Source of the DNA: Elmis aenea | Taxonomy: Eukaryota > Arthropoda > Insecta > Coleoptera > Elmidae | Reading direction: 5' to 3' | NCBI GenBank assembly: GCA_947652605.1 | Contig: OX393578.1 | Span: 38,259,470 to 38,323,469, forward strand | DNA: 64,000 bases | Notes under the pieces: model-generated | The model's input: the letters and a program-made list of their open reading frames with translations, nothing else | What the model was told of the DNA's origin: nothing | The model's database searches: none | Part shown: in pieces, positions 11,521 to 22,500 of the stretch | Layout of the letters: each line of letters starts with the position of its first letter | Numbering within the stretch: the first letter of the stretch is position 1 | Translations under genes and position numbers: made by a program

Positions 11521-13630
11521 TTACTTTTGTTCATCCTTTGAGTGTGTCCAAATCATGTTAACTGTTTCGTTTCTACTAGATCTGCCATAGTTATATTGAT
11601 ATTCATGTTTTTTCTTACGGTTTCATTCCTAACTCGGTCCAATCTTGATTTTCCACAGCTTATCCTTAAGTAGCCATTTCAGTAGTTAACAATTTTTATT
11701 ATTTAAACTCCACACTTATGCGCCGTGTATTGTTACATGTTGTACAATACTTTTGTACATCTGCTTTTTTGTTTCTTTTCTAATATTTTTTTTGCCAATG
11801 TATCGAATTTAGCGATTTTATTACATTCCTGTCCGTATTCGTACGATTGTTGATATGCTAAAATGGCTCCTAAATATTTCCTTTCCTTTCATGCACACAG
11901 TTTCTAAAGGTGTTGTTTATTTCTTTATTTTCTATTATCAAATTTTGCATTACATAACAAAATCCGTCTGCTTATACATAGTTGGTTTTGTTACTAACCT
12001 CGATACAGGTTACCACCACAATTTCAATCATTAATTCGTTTAATTCCATTGGATTAAGGTAAAATTGCTCCTCTAAAATATATTACAACTTCGTTATCCT
12101 GTTTGTGTAGTTGGTTGCAAAATTAATAAACAGCATTTTAATTATGTTAGATTAGTTTCTACTTGTTTTATTTAATTATAAAAAGATTATTTACCTTCAT
12201 TACGGTTAAATAAAGAATTGGATATACATTCAATTGACGCTATTAATTATTAGTATGAGTTACGAATTAGATTATAATTGCATATATTTTAAAACGAGTT
12301 AATTAATTATCAGAAAAAGTCTAATTTACGTCTTTTAATTGTCAAATATGCTCTTGGTGCATGGCTTCATAAATAAAACAAGAAATTTAAATTTGCTGCC
12401 TCAGTCACAACTAAATTAACGAAACAGTAATTAACTTGGTATTCAAAACGCAGTAATAAATTTTCGAGTCACAAAATGAATTACAAAATATCTCGAAATA
12501 AAAACTCCAGCTACATAACAAGGCTATGACTTTGAGTAATAAACGTCTGTGAATTAAATAAACCTGAATACCGTTGTCGTGTTATTATTATAAAGCAGTT
12601 TTCGTTGTTAATTTTTGCTCCTACAAACAAAACAGACTTTTAGTAATTATTTGCTACAAGTATGCTTCATGATTGATATATTAGGAGTTTATAAAATGTG
12701 AAGAACAGTATCTCTAAGACAAAGGCATTAATAAAGCGCTTAGCAATAAATGTTCGAATATAACTGTATAAAAGTTAACGGTGATTTTGGAACAATAGTA
12801 TTGCGATGAGAGGCGCCACACTCCTGAAATTGTGAAAGACGTGAAAACGCCAGGGGATAACTTGAACAGATTTATTCCTCGAACTGCCTACGCAATTACT
12901 GAGGATTTATTATTTTAGAACAATTTCTTATTAAAAAGGAGGAAATCTTGAATTGCTACGTCTTAGCAATTCTATTACATTGCATATTCTTAAATCCGAA
13001 CACGGTTTGTTATAAATATTGTGACTTGTGTTCAAACGCATTCATTAGAAATAAATAAAGTGGACACAACAAAATACTCACGATTACTTTAGTGATTTTA
13101 ATACAAAATATCCGAGTAAGAACTCCCCAGTCTTGTAACTTTCATATTATAAGAGATAGATTTTTGGTGTTTTTTACAACAACAAAAATTGAAAGGTCGC
13201 AAGTTCTTATTACAGATGTTATTGAGTTTCACATTAATTCTATTGTTTTTAAGATATCCCATGAGGAAACTTTCTTTTAATTAAAATTCATCTTAAATGT
13301 CACTTTTCCTTGTTTAATATCTTGAATTTTTATATCGCCCTAAAAACAAAATTACTATTCTTTTGCTGAAAAAGTGTTTAAAAAAAAATGTTTAACTGAA
13401 TAATAAGTATTCGATAAGTTATAATTTCTAAATGACGAAAACAATGTGTAGAGAACTAACGAAATCAAAAATTAAATTCAAACGTAAAAATACCTTTCAT
13501 AACCATACAGGATATTTATTTTTAAACACGGATACATCATTTGAAAGTCCTTGCAATTCCTTTACACATGATGTATAATTTGATTTCTTCTGATAGGACC
13601 TCCTAATGAAAACGTTAGATCAATCAAAGA
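11521..13630. other. AT-rich sequence, no gene supported
   Basis: One slightly richer stretch near 12805-12910 stays open on the plus strand for about 40 codons (ERRHTPEIVKDV...) between stops. I do not recognise it and see no good splice sites. Otherwise nothing. Confidence 0.4.
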
Positions 13631-13778
13631 GCTTGTAAATAGGGATTGTAAATTTACCGACTTTTTGAATTACTGGTAATTCGGTAAAATTGTTGATCAA
13701 ATCCGGTTTACCAGTAAACCATATTCTTATATATATTTATATTATATTGTTTCTTTTTAGATTTTCGCGGTTACTAAC

Positions 13779-13892
13779 ATTTTTAATATAATTTTCGGAG
13801 TTTATCCCCGTATCCCCTATAGTGAGAGCTTGCCGAAACGTCGAGCCAATTTAAATATTACCTGGATAAACTCCGAAAACCATATTAAAAAT
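13779..13892. repeat. Inverted repeat inside the hAT element
   Basis: Arms TTTTCGGAGTTTATCC and GGATAAACTCCGAAAA, extended on both sides by AT-rich pairing, enclose about 55 bp including GCCGAAACGTCGAGCC. Another short hairpin, GGAACTGATTG with CAATCAGTTCC, lies at about 13921-13969. These may be small MITEs inserted in the hAT element. Confidence 0.55.
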
Positions 13893-14173
13893 AAATATAT
13901 TTATATACATTTATTTATTATGGAACTGATTGAGATAGTTTAAGCCAAAACTACCCCAATCAGTTCCATACAATATATCAGTTAACAGCCATCAACGTAA
14001 TATTTTTTTATGTAATATTAATATAATACAATATAAAATGACAATATATAATACCTATATAAAATAAAAATATTACCAAAAATAGGATCCAGAAAATAAA
14101 ACTGTTCTGAACATAAAATATAAAATGATATAACATAAAATATGTTGTCAAACTATTACCAATATGTTTTATT

Positions 14174-14343
14174 TTAAACTTTTCTTAAAAAATAAGCACA
14201 TAGAAAACATAATTTATCTAAACTGCCGTCTCCTAATCGCGACCTAATTTTTGTAGAAAATAATCCAGCCGCGGAAAAAGCTCTTTCGGATTCTACACTT
14301 GTTGGTCGAGTAGTGAGTAAACAATCATATGCCATTTGTATGA
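14174..14343 (-). pseudogene. hAT transposase C-terminal dimerisation domain fragment
   Basis: About 55 open minus-strand codons ending in TAA at 14174-14176. The fragment includes TSVESERAFSAAG followed by TKIRSRLGDGSLDKLCFL. This matches the hAT dimerisation (hATC) signature: a SERAFSxAG core, then RxRL and a xLxFLxxY segment. The catalytic DDE core and the N-terminal zinc finger are absent. The full-length protein cut and pasted the element; this fragment alone cannot. It supports the hAT assignment of the surrounding ends. Confidence 0.8.
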
Positions 14344-14656
14344 TTTACCCTTATTTTTTCTCCTTGACAATACGTCAATTCTTTTTCTATTATTTAATTT
14401 AGATTTTTATCATGATTAGAAAGATATTGTAAAATTACCGGAATTACCGGTAAAATTTAAAGAGCATTTTTTTCCATTTACAATCCCTACTTGTAAAACC
14501 CTTGCGAAACGACAAAAAATAATTGAAAAGTAATTAGAAGCCGTCGATAAACTTTTAATGATAAAAATATTGTACAGATATATTTAAGACATAAATGAAA
14601 TGATGTATATTTAATACAGGTTAGGACAAACTCCCAGAACAGTGGATTATCTTAGT

Positions 14657-14841
14657 TGGTGTTTACTAAACTGTGGTACTCGTACACCTGGGGTTACGCA
14701 AAACGGTTTTAAAGGGTAGACGGATTTTTTAAAAAAGCTAGATTATGTCAAACTTCCCAAAACTAACCCCATCTTTGGCCGAGCTTGTAAGATTAAACTA
14801 TTAACAGGGGTACGAGAGGGTTGTAAGTTTGGGAAACACTG
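14657..14841. mobile_element. Small hAT-type MITE, 185 bp
   Basis: The 8-mer ATCTTAGT occurs at 14649-14656 and again at 14842-14849. The enclosed ends TGGTGTTTACTAAACT and (complement of the right end) CAGTGTTTCCCAAACT are imperfect inverted repeats. CAGTGTTTCCCAAA is a common hAT start. No coding sequence. Confidence 0.7.
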
Positions 14842-14849
14842 ATCTTAGT

Positions 14850-16265
14850 TGTAATCAAACCTTTTTTTTTTTATTTGGCTTAAATAAATGGTCAAAAAGA
14901 AAGAATTTGTTGATATTTTCTTTTTTATGTATTTTCGGTTTAGCAGAAAATGACCCATAAGGTTTTTATTATTTTATTTCTAAGTTATAATTTAAGCAAA
15001 ATTTTCTGTTTTTTGTTGCACTATTTCAAAATATAATTTGATAAGAATTATCTCCAAAGTGATTTTAGCAGAAAAAAAGTTAATATCGTTCGTTTCAAAA
15101 TTTAAGTGCAACTTTCTTTTGTGTGCTTCCAGCTTCCACAATCTCGCTCAAATTAATTTAGTGGAGTGCAATTTTATAGTTTTTACGACGTTGACAAAAT
15201 ATTACATAAAAGAAATATAAAAGTACAATGTGTAGTTTTGTTGAAATTTGTTTGGTCAGTTTATACGTCCAACGGCCGACATAAAATTTTATGTTTTCGT
15301 CATCTGAGCAATTACAGCTTTAACAATTTTAGTGCTCCTCAAACCGCACAACATTTATTTCATATCCGATAAAGGTGCATAGATATTTTAATATTTTCGT
15401 TCATGCATGTGCAGCTTTTCCGTTTAATGGTCAACATTTAAAACTTTGCTTTCGAAGCTAACACTACTAAATCCCAATATCAGATTGACCTCACACTTAT
15501 CAACGTGCGGGTTTCACGGCTGTGCTTTGTTTCATTTACGAGTTTGCAATCACAGAAGTATTTACAGTTTTAAGCTGACGAGAAAACAAACAAGGAAATA
15601 GGATTTTTCGGTTTTATACTCAGAGCCTAACTAACATTGTACCTTGTTGTAAAATAGTGGAAACATTTATATCCTTAACGAGAACTAATTAGACCACATA
15701 ATATTTAAATAAGCTTTCAACTAAGTTTAACGTTTTTATTTACATCTGCGGTGGTGTATAGCGATAAATTTTACTAATAACGGTATCTCGTTATAGAATC
15801 TACACTGATACGCAGGGACGAAATATTACTCTTTCATGGCGTCAACGATACTGCCATACTTGCTAAGAAGGTTTGACATTGAGGTTGCAAACACTGTCAT
15901 TTTGATTCAGGAACTTTTAACTTTGGCGATCATCCCTCAGAATTCAAGTTTTCAATTAAACTCTTCAGAATAACTCAAGGTTTATACTCATGTAGGCGAA
16001 AAGCGTAAAAATGTACCTATTAAGTTGTTTAATAAAATAAGTAATTTTTAAAATATATTATTAAGCTACTCATTTCCAAAGACTGAAAATTTTTAGGGTT
16101 TTATTTTATTTTATGATTTTTAAACAACGGATACTAAGTATTAATAAGATATCTGTGGAAGTTTGTATTTTCAAAATAAAGTTTTGATTTTTAATTCCTA
16201 TGATTTATTAAGGCCGACAATTATACTATGCGATTTAAGAATTTACAATTATTTTTGGAATTATA
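14850..16265. other. No gene seen
   Basis: AT-rich with two short open frames (15038-15372) that overlap each other and resemble nothing I know. Nothing further supported. Confidence 0.45.
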
Positions 16266-16269
16266 TATT

Positions 16270-17000
16270 TTTAATGGTAACAGGACAATCACCCCCCGGA
16301 CAATAACCCCCGGACAATAACCCCCGTACAATAAGCCCCGTACAAATAACCCCCGCACAAATAACCCCCGCACAAATAACCCCCGCACAAATAACCCCCG
16401 CACAAATAACCCCCCGTGTAAAAAAACCCTGGCAATTAACCCCCCGTGCAGAAAAAACAACGACTAACTTGAAATAACAGTAGATTATAATTGCCGCAAG
16501 GTAAAGTGATAAAGTTGCAAAAAAAAAAGAAATTAAGGCAGATTAACAATTCAACCTTCTTCGGGTGTTACCTTTGAACGCAAAATTTTGCACTGTTATG
16601 GCCATCATGCAGCTATTTGGAATTATTATGTTAACATCATAGGATTAGGATTAAAATTAGTAAACTTGTAAACTTTATGGTTTATTTAAATAAACTTACA
16701 TGTGTAAAGTATTTTACAGGGAAATAAATATTGTTAATAATGTATTAAAATGTTATTCTGCCTTTAATTTTTTTATTTGCAACTTTAACACTTTACATTA
16801 CGACCATCATAATTTACCGATATTTCAAGTTAGTCGTTGTTTTTTTTTGCATGGGGGTTTAATTGTCTGGGGGGTTTTTACACGGGGGTTATTTGTGCGG
16901 GGGTTATTTGTCCGGGGATTATTTGTACGGGCGGTTATTGTCCGGGGGTTATTGTTCGGGGGGTGATTGTCCAGGGGGTGATTGTCCTAGAACCATTTTT
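16270..17000. mobile_element. Foldback element with tandem-repeat arms (C-rich left, G-rich right)
   Basis: Left arm 16281-16450 is a tandem array of about a dozen 13-15-bp units of the type ACAAATAACCCCCGC or ACAATAACCCCCGG. The right arm (about 16850-16988) is its complement, for example GGGGGTTATTTGTGC. Pairing continues inside the arrays: AACGACTAACTTGAAATA on the left is mirrored at about 16822-16840, and AGTGATAAAGTTGCAAA at about 16500-16520 is mirrored near 16780. Total arm length is over 200 bp around an AT-rich centre. Ends are CAGGACAATCACC and GGTGATTGTCCT. The tandem units create spurious open frames with VRGLFVRG repeats on both strands. The structure recalls foldback transposons whose terminal repeats are tandem arrays; no transposase is present. 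Confidence 0.8.
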
Positions 17001-17360
17001 AATGTACCTAAAAAAAAATATTTAAGCTTGATGATCAATATTAAGTTCTTTCCTCTTAACCAAACTTATTTTTCTTTGTGTGAGCATAAGCGCAATGTTG
17101 GCCACCACGTCGACCAGAAGTGAGTTCGGTGCTTTGATGTCACTGCCTTTTAATAATATTGAGATAAATATAAAAGACGAGAAAATGTTATAACAAATAA
17201 TTATAGGTAGTAAAATCTGTGTAAAAGGACATATGCAAAGCCCTTATAATAACTTCACATATGAAAGAAATGAAATTCTCTTTTTCAGTCGAATTCCAAT
17301 ACAGAAAAAATTTAAATCTTTCGCAATCTCATGTTGAGGGTCGTCAGTATAGGTCAGTGT
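17001..17360. other. No feature recognised
   Basis: AT-rich spacer between two elements. Confidence 0.5.
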
Positions 17361-17368
17361 GTGAAGTT

Positions 17369-18130
17369 TAGGGTTTCTTTTCCGGGATCCCAGTTCATTT
17401 TAAGGTATTTTGTATTTGCCGGGAAATACTTATATTCCCGGGAATTTCCGGGGTCTTAAAAAAATGTTTTTTTGGTTTATTTTGAGCTAAGATCTTGTGC
17501 TACCATAACTTATCAGTATTTATTATAAATATCTTTATTAAGAGTAAATTATGGAAAAACTTTATTCTTATTTAAAAATAATACTCCTATTTCTGTTTTA
17601 TAATAACAAATTATGGATACCCGTAGTTTGGCGTAAAGAAGCTCGTTCTCCATGACAAACTCAATATCTTCGAAATACTTTTACGGTTTTATTTTTGTGT
17701 ACTCTGGTAATGAGAAGTAAAGTAGTTAATAAATGAAATTTTATTGATAAAAACGATGTCTCTTTGCTGCTAGATGCTCTCAAGACAATTTCACACACAT
17801 CAATAGAAACCAAGAAAGCATTTTAGATCGTAGATCACCTTTGTTTTCTTAAATCATATTGCAAAAACTCAATTTGAAAATTATGTTGTGTTTATTAAAA
17901 TAAAATTGTAAGAGAAAGGTTATATTTCCCAAATGTATGATTATCTATCACCAATATTATTTTCTTATTTATAATAATCACAGAGCAAAATACACCTATT
18001 ACATATATGACTTGGAGTTGTTTTTAAGTAATAAAGCGCTCCCTCCTTTTTAGGGTACCTACTTATTTAAAAATATTGACATAATTTATTACTTCCCGGG
18101 ATCCCGGGATGTTCAATATGAGAAACCCTA
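17369..18130. mobile_element. hAT-type non-autonomous element, 762 bp
   Basis: The ends TAGGGTTTCTTTTCCGGGAT and (right) TGAGAAACCCTA are inverted. Flanking 8-mers GTGAAGTT (17361-17368) and GTGGAGTT (18131-18138) match at 7 of 8 positions. Subterminal CCCGGGAA-type motifs occur at both ends (near 17391 and 17448 on the left, near 18096 on the right), as is common for transposase binding sites in hAT elements. No coding region. Confidence 0.75.
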
Positions 18131-19250
18131 GTGGAGTTCCTTGAATAAAGTAAACTTGAAAAAGAAAAAAATAATATGACTGAAAATATTTAAAAAAAGA
18201 GGGTGTTCTATAGATTATTTTCACCTTAAATGTTTTCAAAAATAAACACAACAAATCTTATATATTATTAAGTGGCCAAGTAAGCTATACAGGGTGCCCA
18301 TTTTTCTAACCTGTTGTATGGGTAACTCCGTTAATATTGGAGATACAGAAACGTTTAAATTAGCAAAATTGTGCAGAATTTAAAGGGAAATCTGATACCA
18401 AATTTTAACTACGTCATCAACTTTTGACATATTTTGCAAAAACTGAAAAAGGTCGATTTTTTCAAACTTGAATAATTCCGTAACCATATTAGTTAGAATA
18501 AAAATAAAAATTGACTTTTATAGATATTTTTACGTATATTTTAAATATGTTAACGAAATTTGCATAGCACTCTCGATTTCCGAGTTATAGCACAAACTTG
18601 CATTTTTTTAAATGGAACTCATAGTTGGCTGTGGTCTTATTAAAAAGGTTATTTTTTTCTCGTTGCAATGATATAAGGTTTGTTATGCTTTACTCTTGTA
18701 GTTTTTCTTTAAATAAGCAAAAATCATTTTACATGTTCACAGCCTACTAATAGATGGGAGTTATCCCGTGTTGATGTTCATTTTTTTTCGATGTGACATT
18801 TAAGAGTTGTCTCTTATCGTTAGTGTAGCAGTTATTAGCCAGTTACAAATTTTAAAAACAAAACCTCATAGTTTGTCAAATAAAATTTATTGTTTGTTAT
18901 ACGTATGTCTCTGTCTCGTGTGCAACGAGAAAAAAATAACCTTTTTAATAAGACCACAGCCAACTATGACTTCCATTTAAAAAAACGCAAGTTTGTGCTA
19001 TAACTCGGAAATTGAGAGTGCTATGAAAATTTCGTTAACATATTTAAAATGTACGTAAAAATATCTTTAAAAGTCAATTTTTATTTTTATTCTAACTCAT
19101 ATGGTTACGGAATTATTCAAGTTTGAAAAAATCCACCTTTTTCAGTTTTTTTTTTAAATATTTTAAAAAGTTGATGACGTAGGTAAAATTTGAAAATGGC
19201 ATTAGATTTCCCTTTAAATTCTGCACAAATTTGCTAATTTAAACGTTTCT

Positions 19251-19255
19251 GTATC
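19251..19255. other. Copia target-site duplication, left copy (GTATC)
   Basis: GTATC immediately before the 5' LTR is repeated at 23756-23760 immediately after the 3' LTR. Five bases is the usual duplication made by Ty1/copia integrases, and it fixes both element borders. Confidence 0.9.
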
Positions 19256-19448
19256 TGTTAGAATATACATTTATATCTAGTGGTAATTGTAAGAAGTGAC
19301 AATATACGAGAGAAGAATAACGCATTGTGTTGTATAGAAGCGTCACGTTTTTGTTCCTTTTTCTAATGTACTTTATTTAACAATATAGTTCCTGTTCTTG
19401 TTGCAATGTGTAGTATTATTTAACACGGACCAAATGTATTAATTAACA
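19256..19448 (+). repeat. Copia element 5' LTR, 193 bp
   Basis: Begins TGTTAGAATATAC and ends TTAATTAACA. Reading it against 23563-23755 I find no difference, so the two LTRs appear identical and the insertion is recent. Short for a copia LTR but complete (TG...CA). Confidence 0.95.
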
Positions 19449-19460
19449 TGGTAGCAGAGC
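19449..19460 (+). other. Copia primer-binding site for initiator tRNA-Met
   Basis: TGGTAGCAGAGC directly abuts the 5' LTR. It is complementary to the 3' end of insect initiator methionine tRNA (...GCUCUGCUACCA), a primer used by many Ty1/copia elements. The 3'-end pairing differs from Drosophila copia itself, which uses an internal half-tRNA. Confidence 0.8.
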
Positions 19461-19548
19461 GTGGTTCTAAAAAGGAAAAGTGTTAAAAAAGAAAAAGTTT
19501 GGTTAAGAAAAACACGTGGTTGTGTAAAAGAAAAAAATTTAATTAAAA

Positions 19549-22500
19549 ATGAAGAAAATGGACATGACCATACCGATATTTGACGGTGAGGAGTTTTTGA
19601 GCTGGAGAAGGCGAATTATTATGCGTTTGAGACTGGAAAAATGTGACCTGGTAGTGACGCGGTCAAAAACAGAAACAGATAAAGATGAAGATTGGGATCG
19701 AATGGATCTCAAAGCAATAAATTATATATACAGTGCGATTACTAATAAGCAACTAGAGTTCATAAGTGATAAAGGAACGGCGTTTGAAATAATGAGCAAG
19801 TTTAATGCAATGTACACCCAAGAATCTACTGCACTTCAGATACTTAAAAGAAATAAACTCGATAAATTAAGGCTGAAAGACTTTACCAATGTTTCTGAAT
19901 TTTTTAGTCAATTTGAAAGGGAGATAAATGAATTAAAGGCTGCGGGTGCTGAGGTCACTGAAAAAGAAAAAATGAATTATATGCTAAGAATGTTGCCGGA
20001 GAATTATAGCTACGTAGGCGATCTAGTTGATGTTTTAAAAGAAGAAGATCAGACAGTTGAATATGTCATGAGCAAAATAAAAATGATGGAAGTTAAGATG
20101 AAAGATCAAGTAAGTGGTACTAAATCTCATTCTAGTGCATACACGTCGGATACGAGTACAAATGTAAACAAGCAAAAACCTTCTTGCTGGATATGTGGGA
20201 GTTTAACACACTTTAAAAAGGATTGCCATCAAGCTGGAACTAGGAGTTCATGGAGTAGAGGCCGCCATGTGCATCAGAGTAATCGTGGGAATTTTAATCA
20301 AGGAAGAGGCCAGGAGAATTGGCACCGAGGACGAGATGTCCAGCGTGGATCAAGAGGCGGACGTTTCAATCGAAGAGGTCAAGGTCAAGACCAGGGCAAC
20401 CAAGGAATGAGCAACTTTCATGTTGAGGTTCAAGCTTTAAATGTAAGACAAGTAGATAATAATAATCAAAATGCGAGTAATAAGGCTAGAATTAACTGGC
20501 TTTTAGATTCAGGTTGTACAGACCATGTCATTAATAATGATGAGTATTTTTATGAGAGTATTGTATTAAAGGAACCTAGAAAAGTAGTTGTAGGAGATGG
20601 GAGAATTTTAAAAGCTACAAAACTTGGAACGGTTATTAGTAATTTTGATGTATATAATAGAAAACAGAAAATAAGAATGAAAAATGTCTACTATGTAAAA
20701 GAAATGGATAAAAACCTGATTAGTTATGCAAAAATTACTGATAATAACAAAATTGTGTCAATGGGGAATACTTCTAAAGTTTATGATAGGGATAATAAGT
20801 TAATTGCAGTTGCTTGGAAGGAAAATAATTTATTTAAATTGTCAAGTGAAGTTGAACATAACCAGGGTAATGTAAATTTGTCAAAATTGAACGATAAAAA
20901 TGAAATAACGTCAAAAGAAAGGCTACACCGCATGTTAGGTCATGTAAATTTTAATTATTTGAATAGTATGTGCAAAGAACAAATGTTAGACGGTTTGCCT
21001 AAAGAGTTAGAATCTGAGTATATGAAATGTAAAACTTGTATTGAGAATAAAATGCATAACTTACCTTTTAATAATAACAGAAGTAGAGCTAAAGAGATAT
21101 TAGAAATAGTTCATACTGATTTAAATGGGCCGCATGCAATAACTGGCTATAGAGGCGAAAAATACTTTCTCACTTTTATAGATGATTATAGTAAATTAGT
21201 TAAAGTTTATACTATAAGATCAAAAGATGAAGTTTATAATTGTTTTCTACAATACATAAATGAGATAGAGAACTTGACTGGTAAAACTATCAAAAGGATC
21301 AGGTGTGATAATGGTAGTGAGTACCTAAATTCTCATATTTATGCTTTATTTAGAGAAAAAGGGATTGTTTTTAATGTTTGCCCACCTTATGTACACGAAT
21401 TATGTGGGACAGCTGAGAGATATAATAGGACTTTGATGGACATGTCTAGATGTTTGTTATCTGAGGCAAAAGTAAATAGGCGTTATTGGCCTGAAATAGT
21501 CTGTACTGCAGCTTATCTTAAAAATAGGACGTTAGCTAATACCATTGAAAATAAGACGCCATTTGAAATTGTATTTAATAAAAAGCCAAGTATTGAATAT
21601 TTACGATTATATGGAAGTAGAGTATTTGTAAGAGTTCCTGAAGTAAAGAGGGTATCAAAATGGGACAGAAAGGCTGATCTAGGAATTTTGTTAGGATATA
21701 CTGACGTTGGGTATAGAGTTTTAGTAAATAATAGAGTGTTTGTAGCAAGGCATGTTGATATTGTTGAAGAGGATGTAAAATGTATTGGTTTAAACGATGA
21801 TAATGATCCTGAAGTAAGTGGGAATAACTCTGAAAGTGAATGTGTTGATGATACACAAGTTGAAAGTATTTCTGAGTTAGGAGTAGATCATGGGGTAAGG
21901 AAATCACAGAGAGAAAGGAGAATGCCAGAAAAATATAATGATTATTATGTTTATAATAATTATATAAATGTAAATTACTGTGGAGTTGAAAGTCCGGATA
22001 ATTTCGAGGAGGCGTTAGGATGTGATGAATCTGAATTTTGGATTCGGGCAATGGACAAAGAGATAGGTTCGTTAAGTGAAAATAAAACTTGGAGTCTGGT
22101 GGAAAGGCCAGATAATAAAAGAATTTTAGATGTAAAGTGGGTTTACACTAAAAAGTCAGACAATAAGTATAAAGCTCGATTAGTTGTAAGAGGTTATCAG
22201 CAAAAAGAAGTTGTAGATGATATTTATTCACCAGTTGCAAAAATGTTAACTTTAAAAATTTTATTATCATATTGTTGTCAGGAAGGGCTAATTATAGAAC
22301 AGATGGATGTAGAAACAGCGTTTTTGAATGGCAAGGTTTTGTCTGAAATTTATGTAAAACAGCCTAGAGGGTATGAAGATGGTACTGATAAAGTTTGTAA
22401 ACTTGAAAAATCTTTGTATGGGTTACGAGAAAGTCCAAGAGCATGGTATGAATGCTTTGATGAATTTATTAGACAAATAGGTTTTGAAAAAAGTAAATAT

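Larger units (their letters stand above)
13640..14489 (-). mobile_element. hAT element, internally deleted, 850 bp
   Basis: Ends TAGGGATTGTAAATTTACCG and (right) TCCATTTACAATCCCTA form an inverted repeat. Both sides are flanked by the identical 8-mer CTTGTAAA (13632-13639 and 14490-14497), the size of a hAT target duplication. It contains the C-terminal part of a hAT transposase on the minus strand (separate entry), so it is a deletion derivative of an autonomous element and not an unrelated MITE. Confidence 0.85.

Noticed and set aside
12805..12915. Plus-strand stretch of about 40 open codons with mixed composition
   Set aside because: No convincing acceptor or donor and a stop at each side; too short to support as an exon.
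16281..16450. CRISPR-like look of regularly spaced short repeats
   Set aside because: The units are directly adjacent with no unique spacers, mirrored as an inverted copy 500 bp away, and the DNA is eukaryotic.
16221..17123. Several open frames encoding repeated VRGLFVRG-like or YLCGGYL-like peptides
   Set aside because: They are translations of the tandem arrays in the foldback arms, present in several frames and on both strands, without start context or domain.
21575..22051. 158-codon antisense frame inside the copia polyprotein, and 98 codons at 23046-23342
   Set aside because: Both are reverse-strand shadows of a well-supported coding sequence with skewed codon use.
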